From contig NZ_JAJTMY010000003.1 of NCBI RefSeq assembly GCF_021300615.1, forward strand, positions 186,001 through 250,000: a stretch of DNA of 64,000 nucleotides. The letters run 5' to 3'. The position numbers and the translations under genes are program-made. Under the pieces are notes generated by a model. That model did no database searches. It saw only the letters and a list, made by a program, of their open reading frames with translations, and was not told the origin of the DNA. This document shows positions 56,682 through 64,000 of this stretch, in pieces. Source of the DNA: Helicobacter anatolicus (GTDB lineage Bacteria; Campylobacterota; Campylobacteria; Campylobacterales; Helicobacteraceae). The stretch's first letter is position 1, and every line of letters begins with the position of its first letter.

Positions 56682-57058
56682 TTAAAACCTTCCTAATATA
56701 GTAAGTTAGCCTCTCCTCCCCTATTTGTTTTTAAACTTAAATAAAGTTTATTTGAAAACTGAAGCACATTTTTATTATACATAATTTTCAATGAAGCTTA
56801 TATTAAGAGTTGTTAAGCAAAGGCTTAATTTTATAACTTCTAGTTTATCTTTTTAAATTATTAAAAGAATTAAAATTAGGATTTTTGTGTAAGTAACTAT
56901 TGCAATAATTTATCAAGATTGTTTGAAAAATTATCTCAGCTACTAGAAATTAGAAAATTTTATAGGAGGAGCAAGAAGCTATTTTATAGTTTTAGTTAAA
57001 AAGATAGAGGGGTAATGTTTTGCTATAATTTTAAATTAAATTAGAGTAGAGATGAGTG
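56682..57058. other. Spacer holding a fragment copied from the upstream phosphorylase gene
   Basis: Within this 377-base spacer, 56882-56907 is identical to 56347-56372 inside the phosphorylase-like gene (26 bases, ending TATTGCAATA). The match continues weakly with ATCAAGATT and TGAAAAAT. It is a remnant of a partial tandem duplication. The rlmN promoter lies near the right end. Nothing else is seen. Confidence 0.65.
57024..57029 (+). promoter_or_regulatory. Extended -10 box for rlmN
   Basis: TGCTATAAT, a perfect -10 with upstream TG, ends 29 bases before the rlmN ATG. No -35 box is obvious. Confidence 0.55.
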
Positions 57059-58135
57059 ATGCAAAATATTTATAATTTTACTTTAAAAGAATTGGAAGAA
57101 AAAATGCAACCGGCATTTCGTGCCAAGCAGATTTATCATTGGTTGTATGTTAAATACACGCAAGATTTTGATTCTATGCAGAATCTACCAAAAGATTTGA
57201 AAGAGACACTTAAAAAAGATTATAAAATTCAACATTTGGAGATAATTAAAGTAGAGATTTCAAAAGATGGGACAAAAAAATATCTTTTTAAGACATTAGA
57301 TGGGTTTAGCTTTGAGAGTGTTTTTATCAAAATGCGAGATAAAAAGCTTGATGAAAATGGAAATGTTTTAGAAGGGGAGCGATATACTTTTTGTCTTTCC
57401 AGTCAGATTGGTTGTAAGGTAGGTTGCGCTTTTTGTTTTACTGCAAAAGGTGGTTTTGTGAGAGATTTAAGTGCAGGAGAGATTGTTGAACAGGTAGTGC
57501 GATTGAAAAAGGATAATGATTTATTACCAGAAAAGCGTGTAAATATTGTCTTTATGGGAATGGGAGAACCACTAAATAATTTAGATAATGTAGCTCAGGC
57601 TATAAAAGTGATTAGTCAGCTTGATGGTTTATCTATTTCTCCAAGACGACAAACAATTTCTACAAGTGGTATTGCCCCTAGAATCAAAAAACTTGGAGAG
57701 TTGAATTTAGGGGTACAGTTAGCAATTTCACTACATGCAGTGGATAATGCATTGCGTACTAAGCTTATTCCTATGAATAAGGCTTATAATATAGAAAGTA
57801 TTATTGAAGCTGTTCGAGAATTTCCTGTAGATACACGAAAAAAAATTATGTTTGAATATCTTGTGATCAAGGATGTAAATGATGATATTAAAAGTGCTAA
57901 GACGCTTTTAAAATTACTCAATGGCTTGCAGGCTAAAGTAAATTTGATTTTATTTAATCCTCATGAAGGTTCAGAATTTAAGCGTCCAGAGATGAAAAAA
58001 GTTAAAGAATTTGCAGATTTTTTGGTAAAAAGAGGATTGCTTGCAACAATTAGAGAATCAAAAGGAATAGATATTTCTGCAGCATGTGGACAGTTAAGAG
58101 AAAAAGAGTTGAAAGTTTCACATGAAACATTATAA
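57059..58135 (+). CDS. rlmN: 23S rRNA (adenine2503-C2)/tRNA (adenine37-C2) methyltransferase
   Basis: A 358-residue radical-SAM enzyme. The cluster-binding cysteines are in [15 protein letters not shown] (CxxxCxxC), the MGMGEPLNN motif follows, and the methyl-carrying cysteine is in ISAACGQL near the C-terminus. It methylates 23S rRNA A2503 and some tRNAs. The ATG at 57059 is chosen over the preceding in-frame GTG. Confidence 0.97.
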   Translation: MQNIYNFTLKELEEKMQPAFRAKQIYHWLYVKYTQDFDSMQNLPKDLKETLKKDYKIQHLEIIKVEISKDGTKKYLFKTLDGFSFESVFIKMRDKKLDENGNVLEGERYTFCLSSQIGCKVGCAFCFTAKGGFVRDLSAGEIVEQVVRLKKDNDLLPEKRVNIVFMGMGEPLNNLDNVAQAIKVISQLDGLSISPRRQTISTSGIAPRIKKLGELNLGVQLAISLHAVDNALRTKLIPMNKAYNIESIIEAVREFPVDTRKKIMFEYLVIKDVNDDIKSAKTLLKLLNGLQAKVNLILFNPHEGSEFKRPEMKKVKEFADFLVKRGLLATIRESKGIDISAACGQLREKELKVSHETL

Positions 58136-58154
58136 AATACCACAGGAATAAAAT

Positions 58155-58253
58155 ATGGAACTTGTCGATTTATTATTGTTAATTTTTATTATTGTTGTTT
58201 TGTGTATTGGTGTGGGATATTATATTTTTATGGTTTTAAAAAAGGAAGATTAG
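58155..58253 (+). CDS. Very small single-helix membrane protein between rlmN and queH
   Basis: A 32-codon frame reading MELVDLLLLIFIIVVLC, then IGVGYYIFMVLKKED. It forms one membrane helix with a charged C-terminus. AGGA lies 8 bases upstream and its stop abuts the queH ATG (TAGATG), so it may couple translation of queH. The function is unknown. Confidence 0.5.
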   Translation: MELVDLLLLIFIIVVLCIGVGYYIFMVLKKED

Positions 58254-59387
58254 ATGTTAGTACATATTTGTTGCTCAGTAGATAGTCATTATTTTTTAAG
58301 CGAACTGCAAAAAGCCTATCCTGATGAAAAATTGATAGGATTTTTTTACAATCCCAATATTCATCCCAAAAGTGAACACGACTTACGACTTGCTGATGTG
58401 CAAAGAAGTTGTGATATGTTAGGGATTGAATTATTATGCGGCGAATGGGACATGGATTCTTGGCTCGATGGAGTAAAAGGGCTTGAAGAAGAGCCAGAAA
58501 AAGGAGAACGTTGTGTGAAGTGCTTTGATATTAGGCTTGCACGTAGCGCTGCTGAAAGTAAAAAAATAGGTGAAAAAAGATTTACTACAACCCTGCTTTC
58601 TTCACCGATGAAAGAACAAGAGAGATTGTTTATTGAAGGTGATAATATTGCAAGTGCTTATGATTTGGATTTTGTAAAAATAAATGTGCGCGCTAATGGT
58701 GGTGTACAAAAACAAAATGAGTTGGCAAAAAAGGATAACTTATATCGTCAGAATTATTGTGGTTGTAAATTTGCATTAGCTAAACAGCGTGAAAAGCAAA
58801 ATAAAACAAGTTTAGAAATGTTAAGCGACCTGTTTAACCCTAAGCCACTGGGTAGTATTGAGGAGAGGCAAGAGGTTTTTGCAAAAAGAGATAATTTGGA
58901 AAAAACACATTCTCCTTATTTATTAATACAGCGAAAATATCAAGTTTTTAGAATTCTTTCTTCAAGTCTTATGGATTTTACAGATTGTGCCCTACCGCAT
59001 TATGTGTTAGCAAACTCACAAAGTAAAAAAAAGACAAAGATACCAAAAATTTTATGGGTTAAACCAAAAATAAGTTTGCCAGAGCATTTGCAAAAAAAAT
59101 ATCAAAGTGGGGATTATCAAATTGGTTATTCGAGCAAAGATGATAGCATGTTTGTTCCTTTGGAATTTGTTAATTTTATGTTTGCCACACAATTTCAAAA
59201 TATTTTAGATTTAAAATCAAATTCATGGAATCTAGAAAAAGAAATGGAACTTAGGATAGCTCTATGTGGATACCAAAGTCTTAATGCGATATTTGTTGTT
59301 TCTAAAAAGATTGATGAAAATCTTAGCGTGGAAGTGCAAAGTATTTTTCAAGAAGAGAATATTTTTAGAGTTGTTGAATTTCTATAA
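58254..59387 (+). CDS. queH: Epoxyqueuosine reductase QueH with C-terminal extension
   Basis: A 377-residue protein. Residues 1-185 are the QueH (DUF208) domain with paired cysteines in VHICCSVDS, ERCVKCFDIRLARSA and NYCGCKFAL, which hold an iron-sulfur cluster and metal. It performs the last step of queuosine synthesis on tRNA. The remaining 190 or so residues are an extension of unknown fold. QueH alone is usually about 180-220 residues, so this one is a two-part protein. Confidence 0.88.
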   Translation: MLVHICCSVDSHYFLSELQKAYPDEKLIGFFYNPNIHPKSEHDLRLADVQRSCDMLGIELLCGEWDMDSWLDGVKGLEEEPEKGERCVKCFDIRLARSAAESKKIGEKRFTTTLLSSPMKEQERLFIEGDNIASAYDLDFVKINVRANGGVQKQNELAKKDNLYRQNYCGCKFALAKQREKQNKTSLEMLSDLFNPKPLGSIEERQEVFAKRDNLEKTHSPYLLIQRKYQVFRILSSSLMDFTDCALPHYVLANSQSKKKTKIPKILWVKPKISLPEHLQKKYQSGDYQIGYSSKDDSMFVPLEFVNFMFATQFQNILDLKSNSWNLEKEMELRIALCGYQSLNAIFVVSKKIDENLSVEVQSIFQEENIFRVVEFL

Positions 59388-59452
59388 AATTTAAGTTTAT
59401 TTTTGATAAAATTCAGGCTATAAAAAACTAAAAAAATCTTTAGGATAATGAA

Positions 59453-59905
59453 ATGCTAGATATTAATAAGATTAAGAAAATTTTGCCACATCGTTACCCA
59501 ATGTTGCTTGTAGACAGGGTGATTGAAATCAATAAAGGGCAAGATATTCTTGCTTATAAAAACGTCACTACAAATGAAGAAATTTTTGAAGGGCATTTTC
59601 CTGGACAGCCAATTTATCCGGGTGTAATGATTGTTGAGGGCATGGCACAAGCAGGTGGCATATTAGCATTTGTTAGCACCTGGGGTGAGGATTATGAAGC
59701 GGCTAAGGGTAAAATTGTTTATTTTATGACAATTGATAGGGTAAAGTTTAGAATCCCTGTGATTCCTGGAGATCGATTGATTTATAAATTGAGTGTGATT
59801 AAAAACAAAGGGGCTGTGTGGCAACTTGATGCGAAAGCTTATGTCGATGATGAGCTTGTCGCAGAAGCTGAGTTAAAAGCAATGATAGCTGATAAAAAAG
59901 ATTAA
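59453..59905 (+). CDS. fabZ: 3-hydroxyacyl-ACP dehydratase FabZ
   Basis: A 150-residue hotdog-fold dehydratase of fatty acid synthesis. LPHRYPMLLVDRV opens the protein, GHFPGQPIYPGVMIVEGMAQAGG gives the catalytic His and Glu, and the C-terminal VDDELVAEAELKAMI is complete. It starts the fabZ-lpxA-clpX-mreB-mreC run, with 11 bases to lpxA. Confidence 0.97.
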   Translation: MLDINKIKKILPHRYPMLLVDRVIEINKGQDILAYKNVTTNEEIFEGHFPGQPIYPGVMIVEGMAQAGGILAFVSTWGEDYEAAKGKIVYFMTIDRVKFRIPVIPGDRLIYKLSVIKNKGAVWQLDAKAYVDDELVAEAELKAMIADKKD

Positions 59906-59916
59906 AAGGAGCTAGA

Positions 59917-60720
59917 GTGGAAGAAGTATGCAATACAATTGCTAAAACTGCTGTAATTTCCCCCAAAGCAGAGATTGGAAAAAATGTTAGTATTGGTGAT
60001 TTTTGTGTAATTGGTGATGGAGTAAAAATTGGTGATGGCACAAAACTATATAATGGAGTAACAGTTATTGGGAACACAACAATTGGTAAAAATAATACCA
60101 TTTTTCCTTACGCAGTTTTAGGCACAATACCTCAAGATTTAAAATATCATGGCGAAGAGGTTTTTTTGGAGATCGGAGATAATAATATTATTCGTGAACA
60201 TTGCATGTTTAATCCTGGGACTGAGGGGGGCGGCAAGAAAACTATCATTGGCAATAATAATCTTTTTATGGCATTTGTACACATTGCACATGATTGTATT
60301 ATCGGTAATCATTGTATCTTAGCAAATAATGCTACATTAGGTGGACATGTTGAAGTTGGAGATTATGTAAATTTAGGAGGGCTTAGCGCAGTGCATCAAT
60401 TTGTAAAAATTGGTGATGCGGTAATGGTAGGAGGAGGGTCTATGCTTACACAAGATGCACCTCCTTATTGTATTTTAGAAGGAAATCGTGCGGTAATTCG
60501 TGGATTAAATCGTCATCGTTTGCGTTTATTATTTTCTCATGAAGATGTAGATTATATTAATGCGTTATATAAGCGTCTTTTTTCAAAAGAGGGCTTGCTT
60601 AGTGATTTAACAAAGCAAGAATTGCAAAAAGATCCTGAAAATATTTTTGTAAAAAAAATTTGTAATTTTATTATGAACTCTCAAAGAGGAATACCTGTTA
60701 AAAGGGGTGATAATGAGTGA
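59917..60720 (+). CDS. lpxA: UDP-N-acetylglucosamine acyltransferase LpxA
   Basis: A 267-residue left-handed beta-helix protein with hexapeptide repeats from residue 10 to 190 ([16 protein letters not shown] and so on). The catalytic histidine is in [10 protein letters not shown], and [21 protein letters not shown] precedes the helical tail. It does the first step of lipid A synthesis. It starts with GTG, with AAGGAG 6 bases upstream. Its end overlaps clpX. Confidence 0.97.
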   Translation: MEEVCNTIAKTAVISPKAEIGKNVSIGDFCVIGDGVKIGDGTKLYNGVTVIGNTTIGKNNTIFPYAVLGTIPQDLKYHGEEVFLEIGDNNIIREHCMFNPGTEGGGKKTIIGNNNLFMAFVHIAHDCIIGNHCILANNATLGGHVEVGDYVNLGGLSAVHQFVKIGDAVMVGGGSMLTQDAPPYCILEGNRAVIRGLNRHRLRLLFSHEDVDYINALYKRLFSKEGLLSDLTKQELQKDPENIFVKKICNFIMNSQRGIPVKRGDNE

Positions 60721-61990
60721 TAAAATTATGCAATGTAGTTTTTGTGGCAGAGAAGGTTCTCAAAGAGAGCAATTTATTAGTGGTAACAAAGGGAGTGATT
60801 CTAAAGAAGTTTATATTTGTAAATTTTGTATTGCTTATTTGTGTCAAACTTATCAAAGTCTCCCAGAAAATGAAGACTTTTTTAATCAACAAGAGGAAGT
60901 GGTGCTAGATTCTATACCTACACCAAAAGAATTAAAACAAAAACTTGATGATTATGTAATTGGACAAGAGAGGGCGAAAAAAGTTTTTTCTGTGGCAATT
61001 TATAATCACTACAAGAGAATTTTAAGTAAACAAGAGATAGATGATGATGTAGAGATTGCTAAATCCAATATTTTATTTATTGGACCTACAGGCAGCGGAA
61101 AAACCTTATTAGCACAAACTATTGCTAAAGCGTTGGATATTCCTATTGCAATTTGCGATGCTACAAGTCTTACAGAAGCAGGTTATGTGGGAGAAGATGT
61201 AGAAAATATTTTAACAAGACTTTTGCAAGCAGCAGATGGTGATGTAGCGCGTGCACAAAGAGGGATTGTTTTTATTGATGAGATTGATAAAATTTCTCGT
61301 CTTTCTGAAAATCGTTCTATTACAAGAGATGTAAGTGGCGAGGGCGTGCAGCAAGCATTGTTAAAAATTATTGAGGGAAGTGTGGTAAATATCCCGCCAA
61401 AAGGTGGTAGAAAACATCCTAATCAAGATTTTATCCAGATAGATACAAGTGATATTTTGTTTATTTGCGGGGGAGCTTTTGATGGCTTGACAGATATTAT
61501 TAAAAGACGAATGGGTAAAAGCGTTCTAGGCTTTGGGACTGATAAAAAAGAAGTTTTGAGCGATGAGAATATCTTACATCTTGTAGAATCAGATGACTTA
61601 ATTTCTTATGGAATGATTCCAGAGTTTATTGGAAGATTGCATGTGGTAGCAACGCTAGAGATGATTACTAAAGAAGCGATGATTAATATTATGACAAAGC
61701 CTAAAAATTCTATCATTAAGCAGTATCAAAAACTTTTTGAACTTGATGAGACAAAGTTGATTTTTGAAACTGAGGCTTTGGAAAAAATTGCAGATTTGGC
61801 TATTATTCGCAAGACTGGTGCAAGAGGGCTGCGTACAATAGTAGAAGAAGTATGTACAGATGTAATGTTTGATCTTCCGGAAATGAAGGGGTATGAAATT
61901 GTGATTACAGCAGATGCAGTTGAAGGTAAGGCTAAACCGTTGTTAATTAAAAAACATCAAAAGTTAAAGGATAAAAATGCTGTTGGATAA
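60713..61990 (+). CDS. clpX: ATP-dependent Clp protease ATP-binding subunit ClpX
   Basis: About 425 residues. The N-terminal C4 zinc finger (CSFCGRE and CKFC) is followed by Walker [15 protein letters not shown], Walker [10 protein letters not shown], the pore loop [11 protein letters not shown], the RKHPNQDF loop with the ClpP-contacting region near, and sensor 2 in [13 protein letters not shown]. It unfolds substrates for ClpP. ATG at 60713 has AGGGG 6 bases upstream. It overlaps lpxA at the start and mreB at the end. Confidence 0.97.
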   Translation: MSDKIMQCSFCGREGSQREQFISGNKGSDSKEVYICKFCIAYLCQTYQSLPENEDFFNQQEEVVLDSIPTPKELKQKLDDYVIGQERAKKVFSVAIYNHYKRILSKQEIDDDVEIAKSNILFIGPTGSGKTLLAQTIAKALDIPIAICDATSLTEAGYVGEDVENILTRLLQAADGDVARAQRGIVFIDEIDKISRLSENRSITRDVSGEGVQQALLKIIEGSVVNIPPKGGRKHPNQDFIQIDTSDILFICGGAFDGLTDIIKRRMGKSVLGFGTDKKEVLSDENILHLVESDDLISYGMIPEFIGRLHVVATLEMITKEAMINIMTKPKNSIIKQYQKLFELDETKLIFETEALEKIADLAIIRKTGARGLRTIVEEVCTDVMFDLPEMKGYEIVITADAVEGKAKPLLIKKHQKLKDKNAVG

Positions 61991-63014
61991 ACTTATAGGA
62001 CTTTTTTCTTATGATATTGCCATAGATTTGGGGACGGCTAATACCGTAGTTTCTGTAAAAGGACAGGGGATTATTATTAATGAGCCTTCTATTGTTGCTG
62101 TAAAAACAGATCGTTTTGATGGTTATGGGGATGTTTTGGCAGTGGGGAAAGAGGCTAAGGAAATGATTGGAAAAACCCCGGGTAGTATTCGGGCAATTCG
62201 TCCAATGAAAGATGGCGTAATTGCAGATTTTGATATTACAGAAAAAATGATTCGATACTTTATTGAAAAGGCACATAAAAGAAAAACACTAATTCGCCCT
62301 CGTGTAATGGTTTGTGTGCCTTATGGATTAACAGGTGTTGAGAGAAAAGCGGTTAAAGAGTCTGCAATGAGCGCAGGTGCTAGAGATGTTTCTTTGATTG
62401 AAGAACCCATGGCAGCGGCAATTGGTGCAGGACTTCCTATTAGAGAGCCACAGGGGAGTTTGATTGTAGATATTGGTGGCGGAACTACAGAAATTGGCGT
62501 AATTTCTCTTGGTGGTCTTGTAATTAGTAAGTCTATTCGTGTTGCTGGTGATAAGATTGATTATGCAATTGTGGATTATATCCGTAAAAAATATAATCTC
62601 GTGATTGGTGAGAGAACAGGCGAGGATATTAAAATTGCAATAGGTTGTGCATATCCTCAAGATCCGCCTTTGACACTTCGCGTAAAAGGAAAGGATCAAG
62701 TAAGTGGGTTATTAAATTCCATTGAATTGAGTAGCGAAGATGTAAGAGAGGCAATCAAACATCAACTTCAAGAAATTGGCAATACCTTAAAAAATATTTT
62801 GGAGGAGATTCCACCAGATTTAGCAGGTGATATTGTAGAAAATGGTGTTGTGCTTACAGGTGGTGGAGCATTAATTAGAGGATTAGACCGTTATCTTTCT
62901 GATGTTGTAAAATTGCCTGTGGTAGTGGGCAATGAGCCTCTTCTTGCTGTAGCAAAAGGAACAAGCGAGGCATTGGAGAATATGGATTTATTGCAGAATC
63001 TAAAGTATGATTGA
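61977..63014 (+). CDS. mreB: Rod shape-determining protein MreB
   Basis: A 345-residue actin-like filament protein that guides side-wall peptidoglycan synthesis. [12 protein letters not shown] is the phosphate 1 loop, [18 protein letters not shown] phosphate 2, and [13 protein letters not shown] the adenosine loop. It starts inside the clpX end and its stop overlaps the mreC start. Confidence 0.98.
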   Translation: MLLDKLIGLFSYDIAIDLGTANTVVSVKGQGIIINEPSIVAVKTDRFDGYGDVLAVGKEAKEMIGKTPGSIRAIRPMKDGVIADFDITEKMIRYFIEKAHKRKTLIRPRVMVCVPYGLTGVERKAVKESAMSAGARDVSLIEEPMAAAIGAGLPIREPQGSLIVDIGGGTTEIGVISLGGLVISKSIRVAGDKIDYAIVDYIRKKYNLVIGERTGEDIKIAIGCAYPQDPPLTLRVKGKDQVSGLLNSIELSSEDVREAIKHQLQEIGNTLKNILEEIPPDLAGDIVENGVVLTGGGALIRGLDRYLSDVVKLPVVVGNEPLLAVAKGTSEALENMDLLQNLKYD

Positions 63015-63808
63015 TGCGTTATAAATTTTTGGTTTTTTTGTTAGTTTGCCTGAGTGTTTTTGCTATTTTTTTTGAATCAAATACGAAGGCAAGAAAAGCC
63101 ATTTTTTTGTTAACTGATAATATTAAGAGTAGTTATCATCATTTGCTATCTTTGTCAAAAGATAGTTATGATAAGTTTTTTGCCCAAGCTAAAACGATTG
63201 GGATTTATAAAGAAAAATATCAAGAATACCAAAAGCTTGCTTTAGAATTGCAAGATACAAAAGATAAGCTTGATAGAGTATTGAAATTTTACCCTCAGTT
63301 AAACCTTTTTGATAAGCATATTTTTTCTCCCGTAATGGCGATGTCTTATGTCGAACTTTCACAGTATAATAGAGTTTGGTTAAATAGTAATTTTAAAAAA
63401 TATTCTTCAGATTCTATTTTTGGTTTGGTTCGAGATGGATATGCATTAGGGATTGCAGTCGTGGAAAACGAAAGATTATTGGGGCTTTTTAATGGTGATG
63501 AAAAATGTAGCTATAGTGTGTATATTGGAGAAAATAAAACTCCTGCACTTATTCATTTTGACCCTGATGATAAGGATAGGTTGTTGGCTGATTTTATCCC
63601 GCAGTACTATCAAATTGCAGTGGGTGATGAGGTTGTAACAAGTGGTCTTGATGGAATTTTTATAGAAAATATTCCTGTGGGCAAGGTGGAAAAAATTATA
63701 GATAGTAGTGGCTATGTTACGGCAAAAATTGTGCCTTATGCAAAAAAAAAGGCACCAACATATCTTTGGATTATTGATAGGACGCAAGATGAAGATACTA
63801 CAAAATGA
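63014..63808 (+). CDS. mreC: Rod shape-determining protein MreC
   Basis: About 264 residues. An N-terminal membrane anchor (FLVFLLVCLSVFAIFF) is followed by a periplasmic coiled coil around residues 60-95 and then the beta-barrel region (VWLNSNFKK, FGLVRDGYALGIAV, VTSGLDGIFIENIPVGKVEKI). It links MreB to wall enzymes. The ATG at 63014 overlaps the mreB stop. An A9 run inside it near 63749 is ordinary lysine codons. Confidence 0.93.
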   Translation: MRYKFLVFLLVCLSVFAIFFESNTKARKAIFLLTDNIKSSYHHLLSLSKDSYDKFFAQAKTIGIYKEKYQEYQKLALELQDTKDKLDRVLKFYPQLNLFDKHIFSPVMAMSYVELSQYNRVWLNSNFKKYSSDSIFGLVRDGYALGIAVVENERLLGLFNGDEKCSYSVYIGENKTPALIHFDPDDKDRLLADFIPQYYQIAVGDEVVTSGLDGIFIENIPVGKVEKIIDSSGYVTAKIVPYAKKKAPTYLWIIDRTQDEDTTK

Positions 63809-64000
63809 TTATCAAAAAATTTTAGAATTATTAAAAAATGCACAAAATAAATATGATATAGATTTGGTTATACACCAGATTCTAGAAATTATACAAAGAA
63901 TGGGTAGTCAAAGTTTTAATATGGTGCCTGATGAGATTTTACAACTCTTTCGAGAAAAAATTTTTGATTTTATTTTTGCTAAGGGGGATATTGCTGATAA
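63789..64000 (+). CDS. Uncharacterised protein, cut by the right edge
   Basis: An ATG inside the last codons of mreC (20-base overlap) opens a frame of 70 residues to the window end. It is helical and hydrophilic (ILQNDYQKILELLKNAQNKYD, then FNMVPDEILQLF). Too little is present for a family call. Its overlap with mreC suggests it belongs to the same operon. Confidence 0.55.
   Translation, partial: MKILQNDYQKILELLKNAQNKYDIDLVIHQILEIIQRMGSQSFNMVPDEILQLFREKIFDFIFAKGDIAD

Noticed and set aside
63749-63757. A9 run in mreC as a phase-variation tract
   Set aside because: It encodes lysines in frame, is short, and mreC would not be expected to switch.

Overview
The window is AT-rich DNA from a Helicobacter-type Campylobacterota (epsilonproteobacterium). 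Most housekeeping genes resemble Helicobacter pylori proteins and keep the gene pairings I recall from that genus: Bax-inhibitor/GAPDH, pseudo-dihydroorotase/aminofutalosine deaminase, fbp/rpe/dnaQ, kdsD/RNase J/rsmA, and fabZ-lpxA-clpX-mreB-mreC. Unlike H. pylori, dnaA, dnaN and gyrB lie together, as in Wolinella, Campylobacter and several non-pylori helicobacters. The species cannot be fixed from sequence alone.

Region 1 (1-12 kb) is the accessory part. A MatC/SLC13-type carrier runs off the left edge. It is followed by a leftward operon (9859 to 1420) that matches, in content and order, the O-methyl phosphoramidate (MeOPN) capsule-decoration locus of Campylobacter jejuni (Cj1422c to Cj1416c): two phase-variable MeOPN-transferase-like genes, two methyltransferases, an L-glutamine kinase, a gamma-glutamyl-CDP-amidate hydrolase and a CTP:phosphoglutamine cytidylyltransferase. 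The last gene is a CysQ-type bisphosphate nucleotidase, in the place where C. jejuni has the kinase. The matching CysC-like kinase lies nearby, translationally coupled to uvrA. Both transferase genes carry a long poly-G tract and both read out of frame by exactly one base.

Region 2 (12-24 kb) holds uvrA, a DUF4198 protein, a Bax-inhibitor-like protein, GAPDH, a sugar aminotransferase, a lipoprotein, ferritin, and an operon of inactive dihydroorotase, MscS channel and aminofutalosine deaminase. Uracil-DNA glycosylase and a TRL-like lipoprotein follow.

Region 3 (24-31.5 kb) starts with a gene graveyard containing a decayed family 2 glycosyltransferase. Next come a MauG-type dihaem cytochrome coupled to a TonB receptor, and a second TonB receptor with a His-rich stretch. 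Both receptors have Fur-box-like sequences at their promoters.

Region 4 (31.5-38.2 kb) is the replication origin neighbourhood: ruvC, dnaA, the dnaA-dnaN spacer (with DnaA boxes, a DnaA-trio-like TAG repeat and an AT-rich stretch), dnaN, gyrB and a downstream group with plsY and folB.

Region 5 (38.2-64 kb) is mostly core metabolism and envelope: galE, vitamin B6 synthesis (pdxA, pdxJ), fbp-rpe, dnaQ, pta-ackA, a dicarboxylate/amino-acid symporter, kdsD, RNase J, rsmA, hisF, rlmN, queH, fabZ-lpxA-clpX and mreB-mreC. It also holds two decayed or duplicated gene fragments. No rRNA, tRNA, IS element or CRISPR array was recognised.
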